Below, piece after piece: positions 8,529 through 16,946 of a stretch of 64,000 nucleotides of DNA. Made by a program: the position numbers and the translations under genes. Position 1 is the first letter of the stretch; each line of letters opens with the position of its first letter. Source of the stretch: Paenibacillus sp. RC67 (GTDB taxonomy: Bacteria; Bacillota; Bacilli; Paenibacillales; NBRC-103111); the NCBI RefSeq assembly GCF_030020805.1, contig NZ_CP125098.1, positions 3,061,501 through 3,125,500 on the forward strand. Direction: 5' to 3'. The notes beneath the pieces were generated by a model, which worked only from the letters and a program-made list of their open reading frames with translations, was not told the DNA's origin and made no database searches.

Positions 8529-8552
8529 ATGTCGGTGAGCGTTCTTAACTAA
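8529..8552 (+). CDS. Leader peptide MSVSVLN of the MutS2-like gene
   Basis: A seven-codon ORF, ATG to TAA, has a strong AAGGAG (8515-8520) exactly 8 nt upstream. Its last codons and stop (VLN-stop, 8541-8552) form the 5' arm of a perfect 13-bp stem. Short ORFs with this geometry are used in ribosome-mediated attenuation of antibiotic-response genes: a ribosome stalled on the leader changes the RNA fold downstream. The peptide itself is too short to compare to known stalling peptides with confidence. Confidence 0.6.
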   Translation: MSVSVLN

Positions 8553-8658
8553 TCAAATTCCATATTGAGGTACTTGATCTAAGACCAGCGAAAAAATGCG
8601 GTTAACGCATTTTTATTTGTTGTGGGATCTTTACAAGACCTCGGAATTAGTTAAGAAC
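8541..8658 (+). promoter_or_regulatory. Long RNA stem-loop overlapping the leader peptide
   Basis: GTTCTTAACTAAT (8541-8553) and ATTAGTTAAGAAC (8646-8658) are perfect complements. Inside are further pairs, GAGGT/ACCTC and CTTG/CAAG, plus a hairpin AAAAATGCG/CGCATTTTT (8592-8614). An alternative AATTCC/GGAATT pair (8556-8561 with 8643-8648) competes with the outer stem. A ribosome sitting at the end of the leader ORF would cover the 5' arm, so folding should depend on translation of the leader. Confidence 0.7.
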
Positions 8659-8659
8659 A

Positions 8660-8736
8660 ACGGATATCATACGATGCCTTACGGGAACTCCTATTATTGA
8701 GCCCCTATCCGTGCTGTTTTTTGGTGCGGATTTTTT
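8660..8736 (+). terminator. Attenuator: antiterminator and terminator
   Basis: The terminator is ATCCGTGC (8707-8714) with GTGCGGAT (8724-8731) and a run of T to 8736. A competing antiterminator pairs ACGGATA (8660-8666) with TATCCGT (8706-8712), and inside it GGG/CCC (8683-8685 with 8703-8705) and CTC/GAG (8688-8690 with 8699-8701) also pair. The two folds share 8707-8712 and so exclude each other. The antiterminator begins one base after the leader stem ends. Confidence 0.75.
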
Positions 8737-8774
8737 GTGTTTAGGGTTGAAGTAATAGAGGGAGTTTCGAAATA

Positions 8775-8816
8775 AGAGCGGAGAATGACTATGTTCATTC
8801 TGCGCTCTTTTTGCTT
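8775..8816 (+). terminator. Second terminator just before the MutS2-like gene
   Basis: AGAGCGGAGAATGA (8775-8788) pairs with TCATTCTGCGCTCT (8795-8808), followed by a T-rich run. It is only 30 nt ahead of the start codon. I see no good promoter between it and the gene, so expression seems to need read-through of both terminators. Confidence 0.85.
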
Positions 8817-8845
8817 TTTATTTTAAATCTAAGGAGCGATTGATC

Positions 8846-10765
8846 ATGAAAGAACAAACCCTGCAGCGTTTGGAGTTTAACCGGATTAAAGAAGCAATAA
8901 GTCAATACGCCGTCTCTTATATGGGGAAGAAACATGTAGAGCAAATGGTCCCTATGACCCGTATGAAAGTGATCCGTATAAAGCTGGACGAAACCGCGGA
9001 AGCAAAAGGTTTGCTTCAGTTCGGCGCAAGTATCCCGATCCCTTCCCTGGAGGGAATTGAACCCGTTATCAGCTTGCTAGGCACAGGATATGTACTGAGT
9101 GAAAAAGAATTTTCGCATGTGTATCAATTTCTAACCAGCTGTTCACAGCTAATCAAGTACATGGTAACCAAGCAGCAGGCTGCACCTATTGTGAGCTCTT
9201 ACGCTGCATCGATCCATGAGTTGATTGCATTAAAAGAAGCTATATACAAAAGCATTCGCAGTGGAAGAGTCGTCGATTCGGCAAGCAAAGAGCTGATGAA
9301 GGTGCGCAAACGATTGGCTGTTTTTGAAGAGCGACTCAAAGCAAAGCTGGATTCCTTAATGAGCAAGCACAAAAGCATTTTGCAGGAAAATCTCCTCAGT
9401 TCAAGAAACGGACGCTATGTGCTGCCTATCAAAAAAGAACATCGCAAGATGGTAAAAGGCACTGTGCTGGATGAGTCGGCAAGCGGCCAAACGGTTTACA
9501 TCGAGCCGGCGGATGTGATGCAGCTTCAAGCTGAGCTGTCTTCGTTAAGAGCAGAAGAGGCGCGAGAAGAATTGAAGGTGCTAAGCGATTTAACGGCTAT
9601 GGCTGAAGAGTATTCACATGAGCTTGAGATCAATGTGGAAACCGTAGGAACATACGATTTTATATTCGCCAAGGCGAGGTATGCGATAGCTATTGGAGGA
9701 GCTAACGTGGAGCTGAACGAGAGTGGAATTATGGATTTTCATGAGGCAAGGCACCCGCTATTAGGTGGGAAGATGGTTCCGTTAGATTTTGTCATCGGAC
9801 GGACGTTCCAGTCCTTAATCATTACAGGCCCGAATACGGGAGGTAAAACACTGGCTTTAAAAACCATCGGCTTACTCACTGTGATGGCTCAATCGGGCCT
9901 CCTTGTCCCGGTAGGGGAAGGAAGTATCATGTCAATTTTCTCCCATATTGCGGTTGATATCGGAGATGGACAAAGTATCGAGCATGCTTTAAGCACGTTT
10001 TCTGCTCATATCCGTAACATTAACGATATTCTCCAAATGGCAGATCGATCAACACTGGTACTGATTGATGAGATGGCGTCTGGCACAGATCCGGGAGAAG
10101 GAGTTGGATTGTCCGTAGCCATATTAGAGGAGCTCCATAGAAGAGGTACAACGGTTGTAGCAACAACCCATTTCAGTGAAATCAAAAAATTCGCTGAGGC
10201 TGCCCCTGGCTTTGAAAATGCCCGAATGGAATTCGATGCCGACTCGCTCCAACCCTTATACCGTCTAAGGATAGGGGAAGCTGGGCAGAGCTACGCATTC
10301 TTAATCGCATTAAAACTGGGAATTCCTGCAGGGATCATTCAACGCTCCAGGGATATTGCTGATAGTGGCTTCACATTTGATTATTCAGGGCAAACGATTC
10401 AACAAAGCTTGACGACTGTGAGCAGAACTGCGGATGAAAAAGAACCGAATGCCTCGCACCCCAAGACGGAGGGAGAATCGAAAAACTTCCAATTAGGGGA
10501 CAGTGTGTACATTTCCTATATGGGGCGTACGGGTATTGTCTTTGAAATGGAGGATGCAAAAGGGAATGTCGGTATCATGGTTCAAAAGCAAAGGTTTAAG
10601 ATTAATAAGAAGCGACTCACGCTTCATATCGAGAGTAAGGAGTTGTATCCGGAAAACTACGATCTGGATATCGTTCTGGAAACGAAGGAAAACCGGAAGA
10701 AACGTAAGCTCATGAATCGAAAATATGTTCAAGGGCTAACCATTGAAAAGAAAGTGGAGGAATAA
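8846..10765 (+). CDS. MutS2-like ATPase without Smr domain
   Basis: The product has the MutS2 core: an N-terminal region (1-120), a helical clamp region (120-300) including the conserved GRYVLPIKKEHR, Walker A GPNTGGKT at about 328-335, Walker B LVLIDEMASGTDPGEG near 403, and ATTHFSEIKKFA. Normal MutS2 is about 785 residues, with a long coiled coil, a KOW domain and a nuclease-type Smr domain. Here (639 aa) the coiled coil is nearly missing, a KOW-like part begins near 548, and the protein ends without Smr. Bacillus MutS2 senses collided ribosomes and splits them; a paralogue keeping the ATPase but not the nuclease could do the splitting step only. The ATG at 8846 lies 9 nt after AAGGAG. Two terminators and a leader peptide precede it. 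Confidence 0.85.
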   Translation: MKEQTLQRLEFNRIKEAISQYAVSYMGKKHVEQMVPMTRMKVIRIKLDETAEAKGLLQFGASIPIPSLEGIEPVISLLGTGYVLSEKEFSHVYQFLTSCSQLIKYMVTKQQAAPIVSSYAASIHELIALKEAIYKSIRSGRVVDSASKELMKVRKRLAVFEERLKAKLDSLMSKHKSILQENLLSSRNGRYVLPIKKEHRKMVKGTVLDESASGQTVYIEPADVMQLQAELSSLRAEEAREELKVLSDLTAMAEEYSHELEINVETVGTYDFIFAKARYAIAIGGANVELNESGIMDFHEARHPLLGGKMVPLDFVIGRTFQSLIITGPNTGGKTLALKTIGLLTVMAQSGLLVPVGEGSIMSIFSHIAVDIGDGQSIEHALSTFSAHIRNINDILQMADRSTLVLIDEMASGTDPGEGVGLSVAILEELHRRGTTVVATTHFSEIKKFAEAAPGFENARMEFDADSLQPLYRLRIGEAGQSYAFLIALKLGIPAGIIQRSRDIADSGFTFDYSGQTIQQSLTTVSRTADEKEPNASHPKTEGESKNFQLGDSVYISYMGRTGIVFEMEDAKGNVGIMVQKQRFKINKKRLTLHIESKELYPENYDLDIVLETKENRKKRKLMNRKYVQGLTIEKKVEE

Positions 10766-10873
10766 GTGTAGGGAACTTCGGTTTCCCTGCATTTGGATAA
10801 GAGGAAGGAATAGGTTAGAATATAGACAGTCCAATCTAACCATACACTACATCATGTTAGGAGAGAGGCAGCT

Positions 10874-11404
10874 ATGAATGCCCTAGAAACCATTATTACG
10901 ATTGTGGTTATGAACGTTGTCTATGTATCTCTATTTACGATTCGAATCATTCTCGTTATGAAGGCTAGGAGGGTGCTTGCTTCTTTTATAAGCATGTTTG
11001 AGGTATTTGTGTATTTAATGGCACTTAACATCGTGCTGCAAAATATTAATGAACCCTTAAATCTTGCCGCATACTGTATCGGCTGGGGTGCAGGGGTCTG
11101 GCTCGGCATAAAGATTGACGAATGGATTGCTCTCGGTTATTCTATTCTGCAAATTGTGGTCAACTATGAGTCGACTCAACTTCCTTTAACTCTCAGAGAT
11201 AAAGGCTTCGGTGTGACTAGCTGGATGGCGGAAGGAAGAGATGGTCCTCGATTGGTCATGCAGGTACTAACAAAGCGTAATCAGGAGAAGCGATTAATGC
11301 AGCTGATTCATGACCTCGCTCCCAAAGCGTTCGTTATTTCCTATGAGCCTCGGACATTCCGCGGCGGATTTTGGACTAAACGCTTGAAAGACCTCCGGGA
11401 GTGA
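10874..11404 (+). CDS. UPF0316/DUF2179 membrane protein (YebE-like)
   Basis: The 176-residue protein has three N-terminal hydrophobic helices (about 8-27, 38-58, 62-82) followed by a soluble domain around 95-170. This arrangement, with conserved VVYVSLFTIR and GWGAGVWLGIKIDE, matches the UPF0316 family with DUF2179. The soluble domain fold is a possible nucleotide or small-ligand sensor, but function is unknown. GGAGAGAGG precedes the ATG. It is monocistronic: the terminator begins inside its last codons. Confidence 0.9.
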   Translation: MNALETIITIVVMNVVYVSLFTIRIILVMKARRVLASFISMFEVFVYLMALNIVLQNINEPLNLAAYCIGWGAGVWLGIKIDEWIALGYSILQIVVNYESTQLPLTLRDKGFGVTSWMAEGRDGPRLVMQVLTKRNQEKRLMQLIHDLAPKAFVISYEPRTFRGGFWTKRLKDLRE

Positions 11405-11416
11405 GGTCTTTTTTTT
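11387..11416 (+). terminator. Terminator overlapping the UPF0316 stop codon
   Basis: AAAGACCTC (11387-11395) pairs with GAGGTCTTT (11403-11411), followed by T. The stop codon is within the hairpin. Confidence 0.92.
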
Positions 11417-11505
11417 ATAGCATCTAAGGGTTTGACAGAAGCTCCTCACGTTTCAATTTAGGGAAAATAGGGTAAACCTATACAATGTGAAGGAGTGAAC
11501 AGCGG

Positions 11506-12714
11506 ATGATTCATTTTGAAAATGTGAAGAAAAGATATGATGATGGTTATGTTGCGCTAAAGAACATTAATCTTGAATTTAAAGAAGGGGAATTAACCGT
11601 CTTAATCGGACCGAGCGGGTGCGGGAAGACAACACTCATGAAGCTGATTAATCGATTGAACAATCCGAGTGAGGGCAAAGTGCTGATAAGAGGAAAAGAT
11701 ATTTCGACCATTGATCCCGTGGAGCTGCGTCGAAGCATTGGCTATGTGATTCAGAACATAGGCTTGTTTCCGCATATGACCATAGCGGCTAATGTAGCTG
11801 TAGTGCCCCGTTTGCTTCATTGGGATAAGGCTCGAATAGATAGCAGAGTGGATGAGCTGCTTCGTTTGGTTAATCTAGAACCGGAGACCTACCGTAACCG
11901 CTATCCGGCTGAGCTTAGTGGAGGGCAGCAGCAGCGTATCGGGATCATTCGGGCGCTTGCGGCGAACCCGGATATTATTTTGCTTGACGAGCCCTTCAGT
12001 GCGTTGGACCCGATCAGCCGTGAGCAGCTGCAAGAAGAGCTTGTTCGCCTACAGCAGGAATTGAAGCAAACGATTGTGTTCGTTACGCATGATATGGATG
12101 AGGCTTTGAAAATAGCCGACACGATAGTATTGATGAAGGACGGGGAAGTCGTTCAGCAAGGACGTCCGGAGCATATTCTGCGTCACCCTGCCAATGATTT
12201 CGTCAAAAACTTCATCGGTGAGAAAAGGCTCCAAACCGAAATCCCTGGTGAAACCATCCTTGTAGATGAAGTGATGACGGAGAATGCGGTCATTGCCTAT
12301 CCGACTCGAGGTATGGCGGAAGCGACCAAGTTGATGGAGAAACGCAGGGTCGATTCCTTGATCATCGTGGATCGTAATCGGGTATTGCTTGGCTATGCAA
12401 CGATTTTCCGGGTAATGGACCGATATCGGGAAGAGAATGCAACCTTAGCTGACGTGATGAAGCCTTTTGAGCATGTCGTCGAATCCGGCACACCTCTTAT
12501 GACGGCGATAACGCTCATGAATGAGCTGAGTCTGCCCTACGTTCCGGTTATTCGTGGCGGCAAATTTTTGGGCTTGATTACAAAAGGAAGTATTGTTCGT
12601 CATCTTGCAGAATTGTACTCACCTACCGAGAGTGACAGCGAGACGGAGTCGGCTGAGGAACTGCCAGTTGTTGAGGCTGGACAGGATGCCGAGAAGGAGG
12701 AGGAACGTGTATGA
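11506..12714 (+). CDS. opuCA: Osmoprotectant ABC importer, ATP-binding protein
   Basis: This is the ATPase of a glycine betaine/carnitine/choline importer. Walker A GPSGCGKT (residues 35-42), the signature LSGGQQQR and Walker B ILLDEPFSAL are clear, and two CBS domains occupy roughly 250-370, as expected for OpuCA/OpuBA. CBS domains in this family sense ionic strength or nucleotides. The C-terminal tail is acidic and low complexity (SDSETESAEE). The stop overlaps the next start by 4 nt. GAAGGAG is upstream. No GbsR/OpcR-type regulator gene is adjacent. Confidence 0.95.
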   Translation: MIHFENVKKRYDDGYVALKNINLEFKEGELTVLIGPSGCGKTTLMKLINRLNNPSEGKVLIRGKDISTIDPVELRRSIGYVIQNIGLFPHMTIAANVAVVPRLLHWDKARIDSRVDELLRLVNLEPETYRNRYPAELSGGQQQRIGIIRALAANPDIILLDEPFSALDPISREQLQEELVRLQQELKQTIVFVTHDMDEALKIADTIVLMKDGEVVQQGRPEHILRHPANDFVKNFIGEKRLQTEIPGETILVDEVMTENAVIAYPTRGMAEATKLMEKRRVDSLIIVDRNRVLLGYATIFRVMDRYREENATLADVMKPFEHVVESGTPLMTAITLMNELSLPYVPVIRGGKFLGLITKGSIVRHLAELYSPTESDSETESAEELPVVEAGQDAEKEEERV

Positions 12715-13394
12715 TGAGCACCTACTTCGAATTTTTGGCAAGCCGTCAGGCCGATATTTTCCAGGCTTTGAAGGAACATTTGATGATCTCATTTGTTTCG
12801 GTACTGCTTGGAGCCATTATTGCTATTCCAATTGGCATTCTATTAGCAGGAAATCGGATATCTTGGTTGAACAGTCTTGTGTTTGTTATTGCTAACATTT
12901 TGCAGACGATACCGAGTCTCGCACTGCTTGCGGTTTTGATACCACTGCTTGGCGTAGGTCGCACGCCTGCCATCTTTGCCTTATTTCTGTATTCGTTGAT
13001 GCCGATACTACGGAATACGTTTGCCGGATTTCAATCGGTCGATCCGAATTTACTGGAAGCGGCAAGGGGGATGGGGTATAACAAAACACAGAGTCTGCTT
13101 CAAATTCAGCTGCCGCTGGCGTTTCCCTACATTATGTCAGGGATTCGCGTAACGACTGTTTATATTATAAGCTGGGCAACGCTAGCTACCTTAATTGGTG
13201 CCGGCGGACTTGGACAATTGATTTTTGCCGGGATGGGTACCAATAAGAAGGAGCTTATTTTTACAGGGGCTATTTTGGCTGTCATACTGGCACTTGTTAC
13301 TGATTTTATTCTAAGTCTCGCCGAAAAATGGGTTACCTCGAGCGCTAATCCTGCAGCCAGCCGTTCCAAAGCTGTGAAGGGGGGAACCCGATGA
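12711..13394 (+). CDS. opuCB: Osmoprotectant ABC importer, permease
   Basis: A 227-residue permease with about five or six membrane helices and the binding-protein-dependent transport motif EAARGMGYNKTQSLLQIQLPLAFPYI, which contacts the ATPase (quoted in parts: EAARGMGYNK and LPLAFPYI). It overlaps opuCA by 4 nt and opuCC by 4 nt, so translation is coupled. It should pair with the second permease OpuCD, which is frameshifted in this sequence. Confidence 0.93.
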   Translation: MMSTYFEFLASRQADIFQALKEHLMISFVSVLLGAIIAIPIGILLAGNRISWLNSLVFVIANILQTIPSLALLAVLIPLLGVGRTPAIFALFLYSLMPILRNTFAGFQSVDPNLLEAARGMGYNKTQSLLQIQLPLAFPYIMSGIRVTTVYIISWATLATLIGAGGLGQLIFAGMGTNKKELIFTGAILAVILALVTDFILSLAEKWVTSSANPAASRSKAVKGGTR

Positions 13395-14287
13395 ATAGGA
13401 TAAAGCGTGCAGCTCTGCTGCTATTGCTGGGCACAGCGTTATCTGCTGTATTGTCCGGCTGTGGCGATCAAGACAAAATCATCATCGCGACCCAGACCTA
13501 CTCCGAGCCGAAAATATTGGCCCAGATGCATAAGCTGTTAATCGAAAGTCGTACGAACCTTAAAGTCGACGTATTGCCGGATTTGGCATCGAGTACGGTT
13601 GTTGTGCAGGCTATGAAAAACAATGATGTGCAGATGGCGGTTCTGTATACAGGTATGATTTTTGACAACTATTTTCCTGTACAACCGACCAAAGACCGAG
13701 CCAGCGTGCTGCAGCAGGCAAGGGAAGGCTTCGATAAAAACTATGGTGTTCATTGGTTCGACCCTTATGGGTTTGAGAATACGTACGCATTTACAGTCCG
13801 TGAGGAATTGGCCGCGGAGAATCATTGGGAGAAGATTACAGATGTAGCTCCTAAGGCTGAAAGTATGACACTTGGCGTGGATACGACTTGGCTGGAGCGA
13901 CAAAGTGATGGATATCCTGCTTTCCGTAAGCATTACGGAATTACCTTCGGTAAAACACTGCCTATGGAAGTGGCATTAGTCTATAAAGCGGTGGCAAGTA
14001 AGAACGTGGATATCGTTCTGGCGTACTCGACGGATCCGCGAATTAAAGAATACAACTTGAAGTCGCTTCAAGATGATAAGCAGTTCTTTCCTCCATATGA
14101 TGCAGCACCGGTAGTCCGGAACGATGTATTGGCTAAACATCCGGAAGTGAATGACATCGTCAATATGCTCGCAGGCAAGATTGATGTCAAGACGATGATA
14201 GAGCTTAACTATGAGGTCGATGTGAATAAACGAAATGAAAGAAAAGTGGCTGAAGAATACTTGCATAAAGTCGGACTGTTGAAATAG
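13391..14287 (+). CDS. opuCC: Osmoprotectant-binding lipoprotein
   Basis: The product begins with a signal sequence ending in the lipobox LSGC (Cys near residue 24), so it is an anchored substrate-binding lipoprotein. The rest fits the OpuAC/ProX-like family: TQTYSEPKILAQ near the start, VLPDLASSTVVVQAM and MAVLYTGMIF. It binds betaine-like quaternary amines for the importer. Overlap of 4 nt with opuCB and a 19-nt gap to opuCD place it in the operon. Confidence 0.93.
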   Translation: MNRIKRAALLLLLGTALSAVLSGCGDQDKIIIATQTYSEPKILAQMHKLLIESRTNLKVDVLPDLASSTVVVQAMKNNDVQMAVLYTGMIFDNYFPVQPTKDRASVLQQAREGFDKNYGVHWFDPYGFENTYAFTVREELAAENHWEKITDVAPKAESMTLGVDTTWLERQSDGYPAFRKHYGITFGKTLPMEVALVYKAVASKNVDIVLAYSTDPRIKEYNLKSLQDDKQFFPPYDAAPVVRNDVLAKHPEVNDIVNMLAGKIDVKTMIELNYEVDVNKRNERKVAEEYLHKVGLLK

Positions 14288-14306
14288 ACGAAAAAGAGGT
14301 GGTCGC

Positions 14307-14943
14307 ATGGAATTGTTTTTCCGGTATGTGGGGGAGAATGCATCGTATTTGCTGGAGCTTGCGTACGAGCACATCTTGATGGTGCTATTCGGCTTGCTGC
14401 TTGCGCTGCTCATTGGGGTACCGCTTGGCGTTATCGCTGCTCGTGTACCAAGATTGGCTAACCCGATTCTCATTCTCGCGAATGTTATTCAAGTATTTCC
14501 AAGCATGGCCTTGCTCGTCCTGCTCATGATTGTGTTTGGACTTGGCTTCACATCCGTTGTGATCGGGCTGTTCTTATATTCACTGCTGCCGATTATACGT
14601 AATACGTATGTCGGTCTTACACAGGTGAACCCTGCGCTGATTGAAGCGGGACGGGGGGGTCGGGATGAGCGGAATGCAGCTCCTGTTTCGTGTACAGCTG
14701 CCGCTCGCCCTGCCTTTTATCTTTACTGGCATCCAAATTGCCGCCGTTATCGCTATCGGCGTTGCTACAATTGCTCCGCTTATCGGAGGGGAAGGATTGG
14801 GCAGGGAAATCTACGCGGGGATTAATATGGACAACCCTGCACGATTATATGCTGGTGCAATTCCAGCTGCGCTGCTTGCATTGCTTGCGGATTTTGTGCT
14901 AGGCAGATTGCAGAGTCGTATGAAATGGGGCGGAGCTTCGTAG
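14307..14943 (+). pseudogene. opuCD: Second osmoprotectant permease, frameshifted in a G7 run
   Basis: The first 116 residues (14307 to about 14655) are a normal OpuC/OpuB permease start with helices and ALIEAGRG, and the rest (MSGMQLLFRVQLPLALPFIF..., read from 14665) continues the same protein in another frame. The break is at seven G at 14653-14659; with six G the frame would read GRGVGMSGMQ, as the family requires. As written, the first frame runs on to an unrelated end at 14825. The cause may be a real mutation, slippage-type variation, or a base-calling error. A GAGGTGG ribosome binding site precedes the ATG. Confidence 0.85.
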
Positions 14944-14969
14944 CTTGTCAAGCCGTATAGCCAAACTAA

Positions 14970-15018
14970 CAAGTCACTTCATCGCCTGAATCAGGATATG
15001 AAGTGACTTGTTTATCTT
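14970..15018. terminator. Bidirectional terminator between opuC and a small gene
   Basis: CAAGTCACTTCAT (14970-14982) and ATGAAGTGACTTG (14998-15010) form a perfect 13-bp stem with T-rich flank on the plus side. The minus-strand gene at 15017 ends right next to it. Confidence 0.85.
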
Positions 15019-15202
15019 ATATCGCTTCACGTGTATAGACGGATAGCATAGACTGAAGCGGTTCGCATGATTTCGGCATAGGTTGACAAATACCGGCTGG
15101 GTACAAAGTATTATTCAAGTACCGAAAGCCGCTGGTAAATAAGATCTCCTCTTTTGACAGAGCGGGAGGGTGGAGTTTATTACAACATAGGCAATAATAC
15201 AT
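15017..15202 (-). CDS. Small cysteine-containing hypothetical protein, 61 aa
   Basis: AAAGGAG lies close upstream of the ATG at 15202, and the stop abuts a terminator, so this is a believable gene. The product starts MYYCLCCNKLHPP, with a CxCC cluster that could bind a metal, and has two further cysteines near residues 40 and 46. I do not recognise a family. A short palindrome GTGAT-TCTA-ATCAC (15259-15272) lies in its upstream region and could be an operator. Confidence 0.5.
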   Translation of the reverse strand: MYYCLCCNKLHPPALSKEEILFTSGFRYLNNTLYPAGICQPMPKSCEPLQSMLSVYTREAI

Positions 15203-15451
15203 ATTCCTTCTCCTTTCGACATCTGTTACTAATTATAGACAAAATATATACTCAGCATGTGATTCTAATCACTTTTTTATAATTGATCATTGCATTTGAT
15301 TCATTGCCGATCTCGTAATATGGCTTAGAAACTGCTGATAGATGGTTCTAGGCGGCTGCACCAAGAGCCCATGACTGCATACAATGTGAGGAATACACTC
15401 CGAAGGCCCGGCATGAAATGCGGTGAGGCTTAATGTTGAGGGAGGCACAGC

Positions 15452-16822
15452 ATGATTTACCCTCTAATTGACAGTATGCTTTTGTATGCAAGGTTGGCAT
15501 GGGACCAGCCAGACTACGAATCCCAGCAAGATTTGGAACGCGCGGCGGTGGATGCCTATATATACGGATTTCCATTGGTTCTTATGGATATCACCAAAAG
15601 AACCGGGGCGGTAGGCCTTGCCCAGAAAAATCGTTTTTACAATCAAAAGGTATTATCCACTCCCAAATTTACGCAAGTCATCAGACCGAATGTGGATACG
15701 CTCTATTCATCCGCTTGGCTTGACCTAACCGCCGGTCCGCTGCTTTTGCATGTTCCGAATACGAACAATCGTTATTATTTGCTGCCTATGTTAGATGCCT
15801 GGTCTAATGTGTTTGCTTCGGTAGGAGCACGAACGACTGGAACGAAAGAACAAATATTCGTTATTGTGGGACCGAATTGGCAAGGCAGTCTTCCCCCGAA
15901 CATTCCTGTAATCCATGCCCCTACGAATACGGTTTGGATAACAGGAAGGACCCAAACGAACGGCCCTGAAGATTATCCGGCCGTACATGCAATCCAGCGC
16001 GAATATAGTCTCTCTCCATTGAAGCCATTAACTTCAACTCATTTGATGAGTGACCACGTTATTATTAGTCAGCATTCTCCTAAGGAATTGGTCGCATCTA
16101 TGGATGCCGCCGCATTTTTCAATTTAATGATGTCCCTGATGTACAAGAACCCGCCGTATACCGCTATTCAAAGTCCTGATATGACAATGAAGCTTCAGGC
16201 GTTGGGGCTGGTGCCTAGCAGCACCTTTCAATTCAGCAGCTTGAATGAACCTGCACAGCAGGCCTTAACAAAAGCGATGACGGAAGGGCCTAGAGCTATT
16301 GAAGCAGAAGGGAAAAAAATATTTGCAGCTAATGAAACGAACGGTTGGACTATGCTGTTAAAGGATATTGGCAGTTATGGAACGAACTACATCCAACGGG
16401 CTGTTGTAGCCAATACTTTATTTGGCGCGAACATTCCGCAGGATGCCGTATATGCTTATAACTTTACAGATAGTAAAGGGAACAACTTAGACGGAAATAA
16501 CCATTACATTATCCGATTCCTTCCAGGTCAGATGCCCCCCGCCCAAGCTTTTTGGTCGATTACGTTATATAACAGCGACGGCTTTTTAGTTAAAAACTCC
16601 ATTCATCGGTATGCGATTAGCCCTCATTTAGGCAAGCTTCAGTACAATCGGGACGGTTCTCTTGATATTTACATTCAGCATAACAGTCCTGGAGCCGAGA
16701 TTGAGTCCAATTGGCTACCAGCGCCTATGGGTCCTTTTAATCTGATGCTGCGGATCTATTGGCCCCAATCCAGCGTGCTTCATGGTCAGTGGCACCCGCC
16801 GGTAGTATCACGGAGCTTTTGA
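15452..16822 (+). CDS. DUF1254/DUF1214 domain protein
   Basis: The 456-residue protein has the DUF1254 start (DAYIYGFPLVLMD near residue 35, NVDTLYSSAWLDL near 80) and a C-terminal DUF1214 part (FWSITLYNSDGFLV, and LDIYIQHNSPG). Proteins of this type are widespread and of unknown function; many are secreted, but no clear signal peptide is visible here. GGGAGG precedes the ATG. It is monocistronic, with a hairpin after the stop. Confidence 0.9.
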   Translation: MIYPLIDSMLLYARLAWDQPDYESQQDLERAAVDAYIYGFPLVLMDITKRTGAVGLAQKNRFYNQKVLSTPKFTQVIRPNVDTLYSSAWLDLTAGPLLLHVPNTNNRYYLLPMLDAWSNVFASVGARTTGTKEQIFVIVGPNWQGSLPPNIPVIHAPTNTVWITGRTQTNGPEDYPAVHAIQREYSLSPLKPLTSTHLMSDHVIISQHSPKELVASMDAAAFFNLMMSLMYKNPPYTAIQSPDMTMKLQALGLVPSSTFQFSSLNEPAQQALTKAMTEGPRAIEAEGKKIFAANETNGWTMLLKDIGSYGTNYIQRAVVANTLFGANIPQDAVYAYNFTDSKGNNLDGNNHYIIRFLPGQMPPAQAFWSITLYNSDGFLVKNSIHRYAISPHLGKLQYNRDGSLDIYIQHNSPGAEIESNWLPAPMGPFNLMLRIYWPQSSVLHGQWHPPVVSRSF

Positions 16823-16841
16823 ATGACAACATGACTCTTAC

Positions 16842-16871
16842 ATCCCGACTATCTTACAGGTAGGTCGGGAT
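16842..16871 (+). terminator. Hairpin after the DUF1254 gene
   Basis: ATCCCGAC (16842-16849) pairs with GTCGGGAT (16864-16871). The T-tract is short, so termination may be weak. Confidence 0.55.
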
Positions 16872-16946
16872 TTCGCTGTATAAGGGCATATCTGGCTTTT
16901 CCTTGCATACTATTAGGCATAAAAATGATGCAGAGGGAGGCTTACA

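Noticed and set aside
10813..10841. GGTTAGA/TCTAACC inverted repeat before the UPF0316 gene
   Set aside because: The arms are only 7 bp and there is no second copy or linked regulator; it may be chance.
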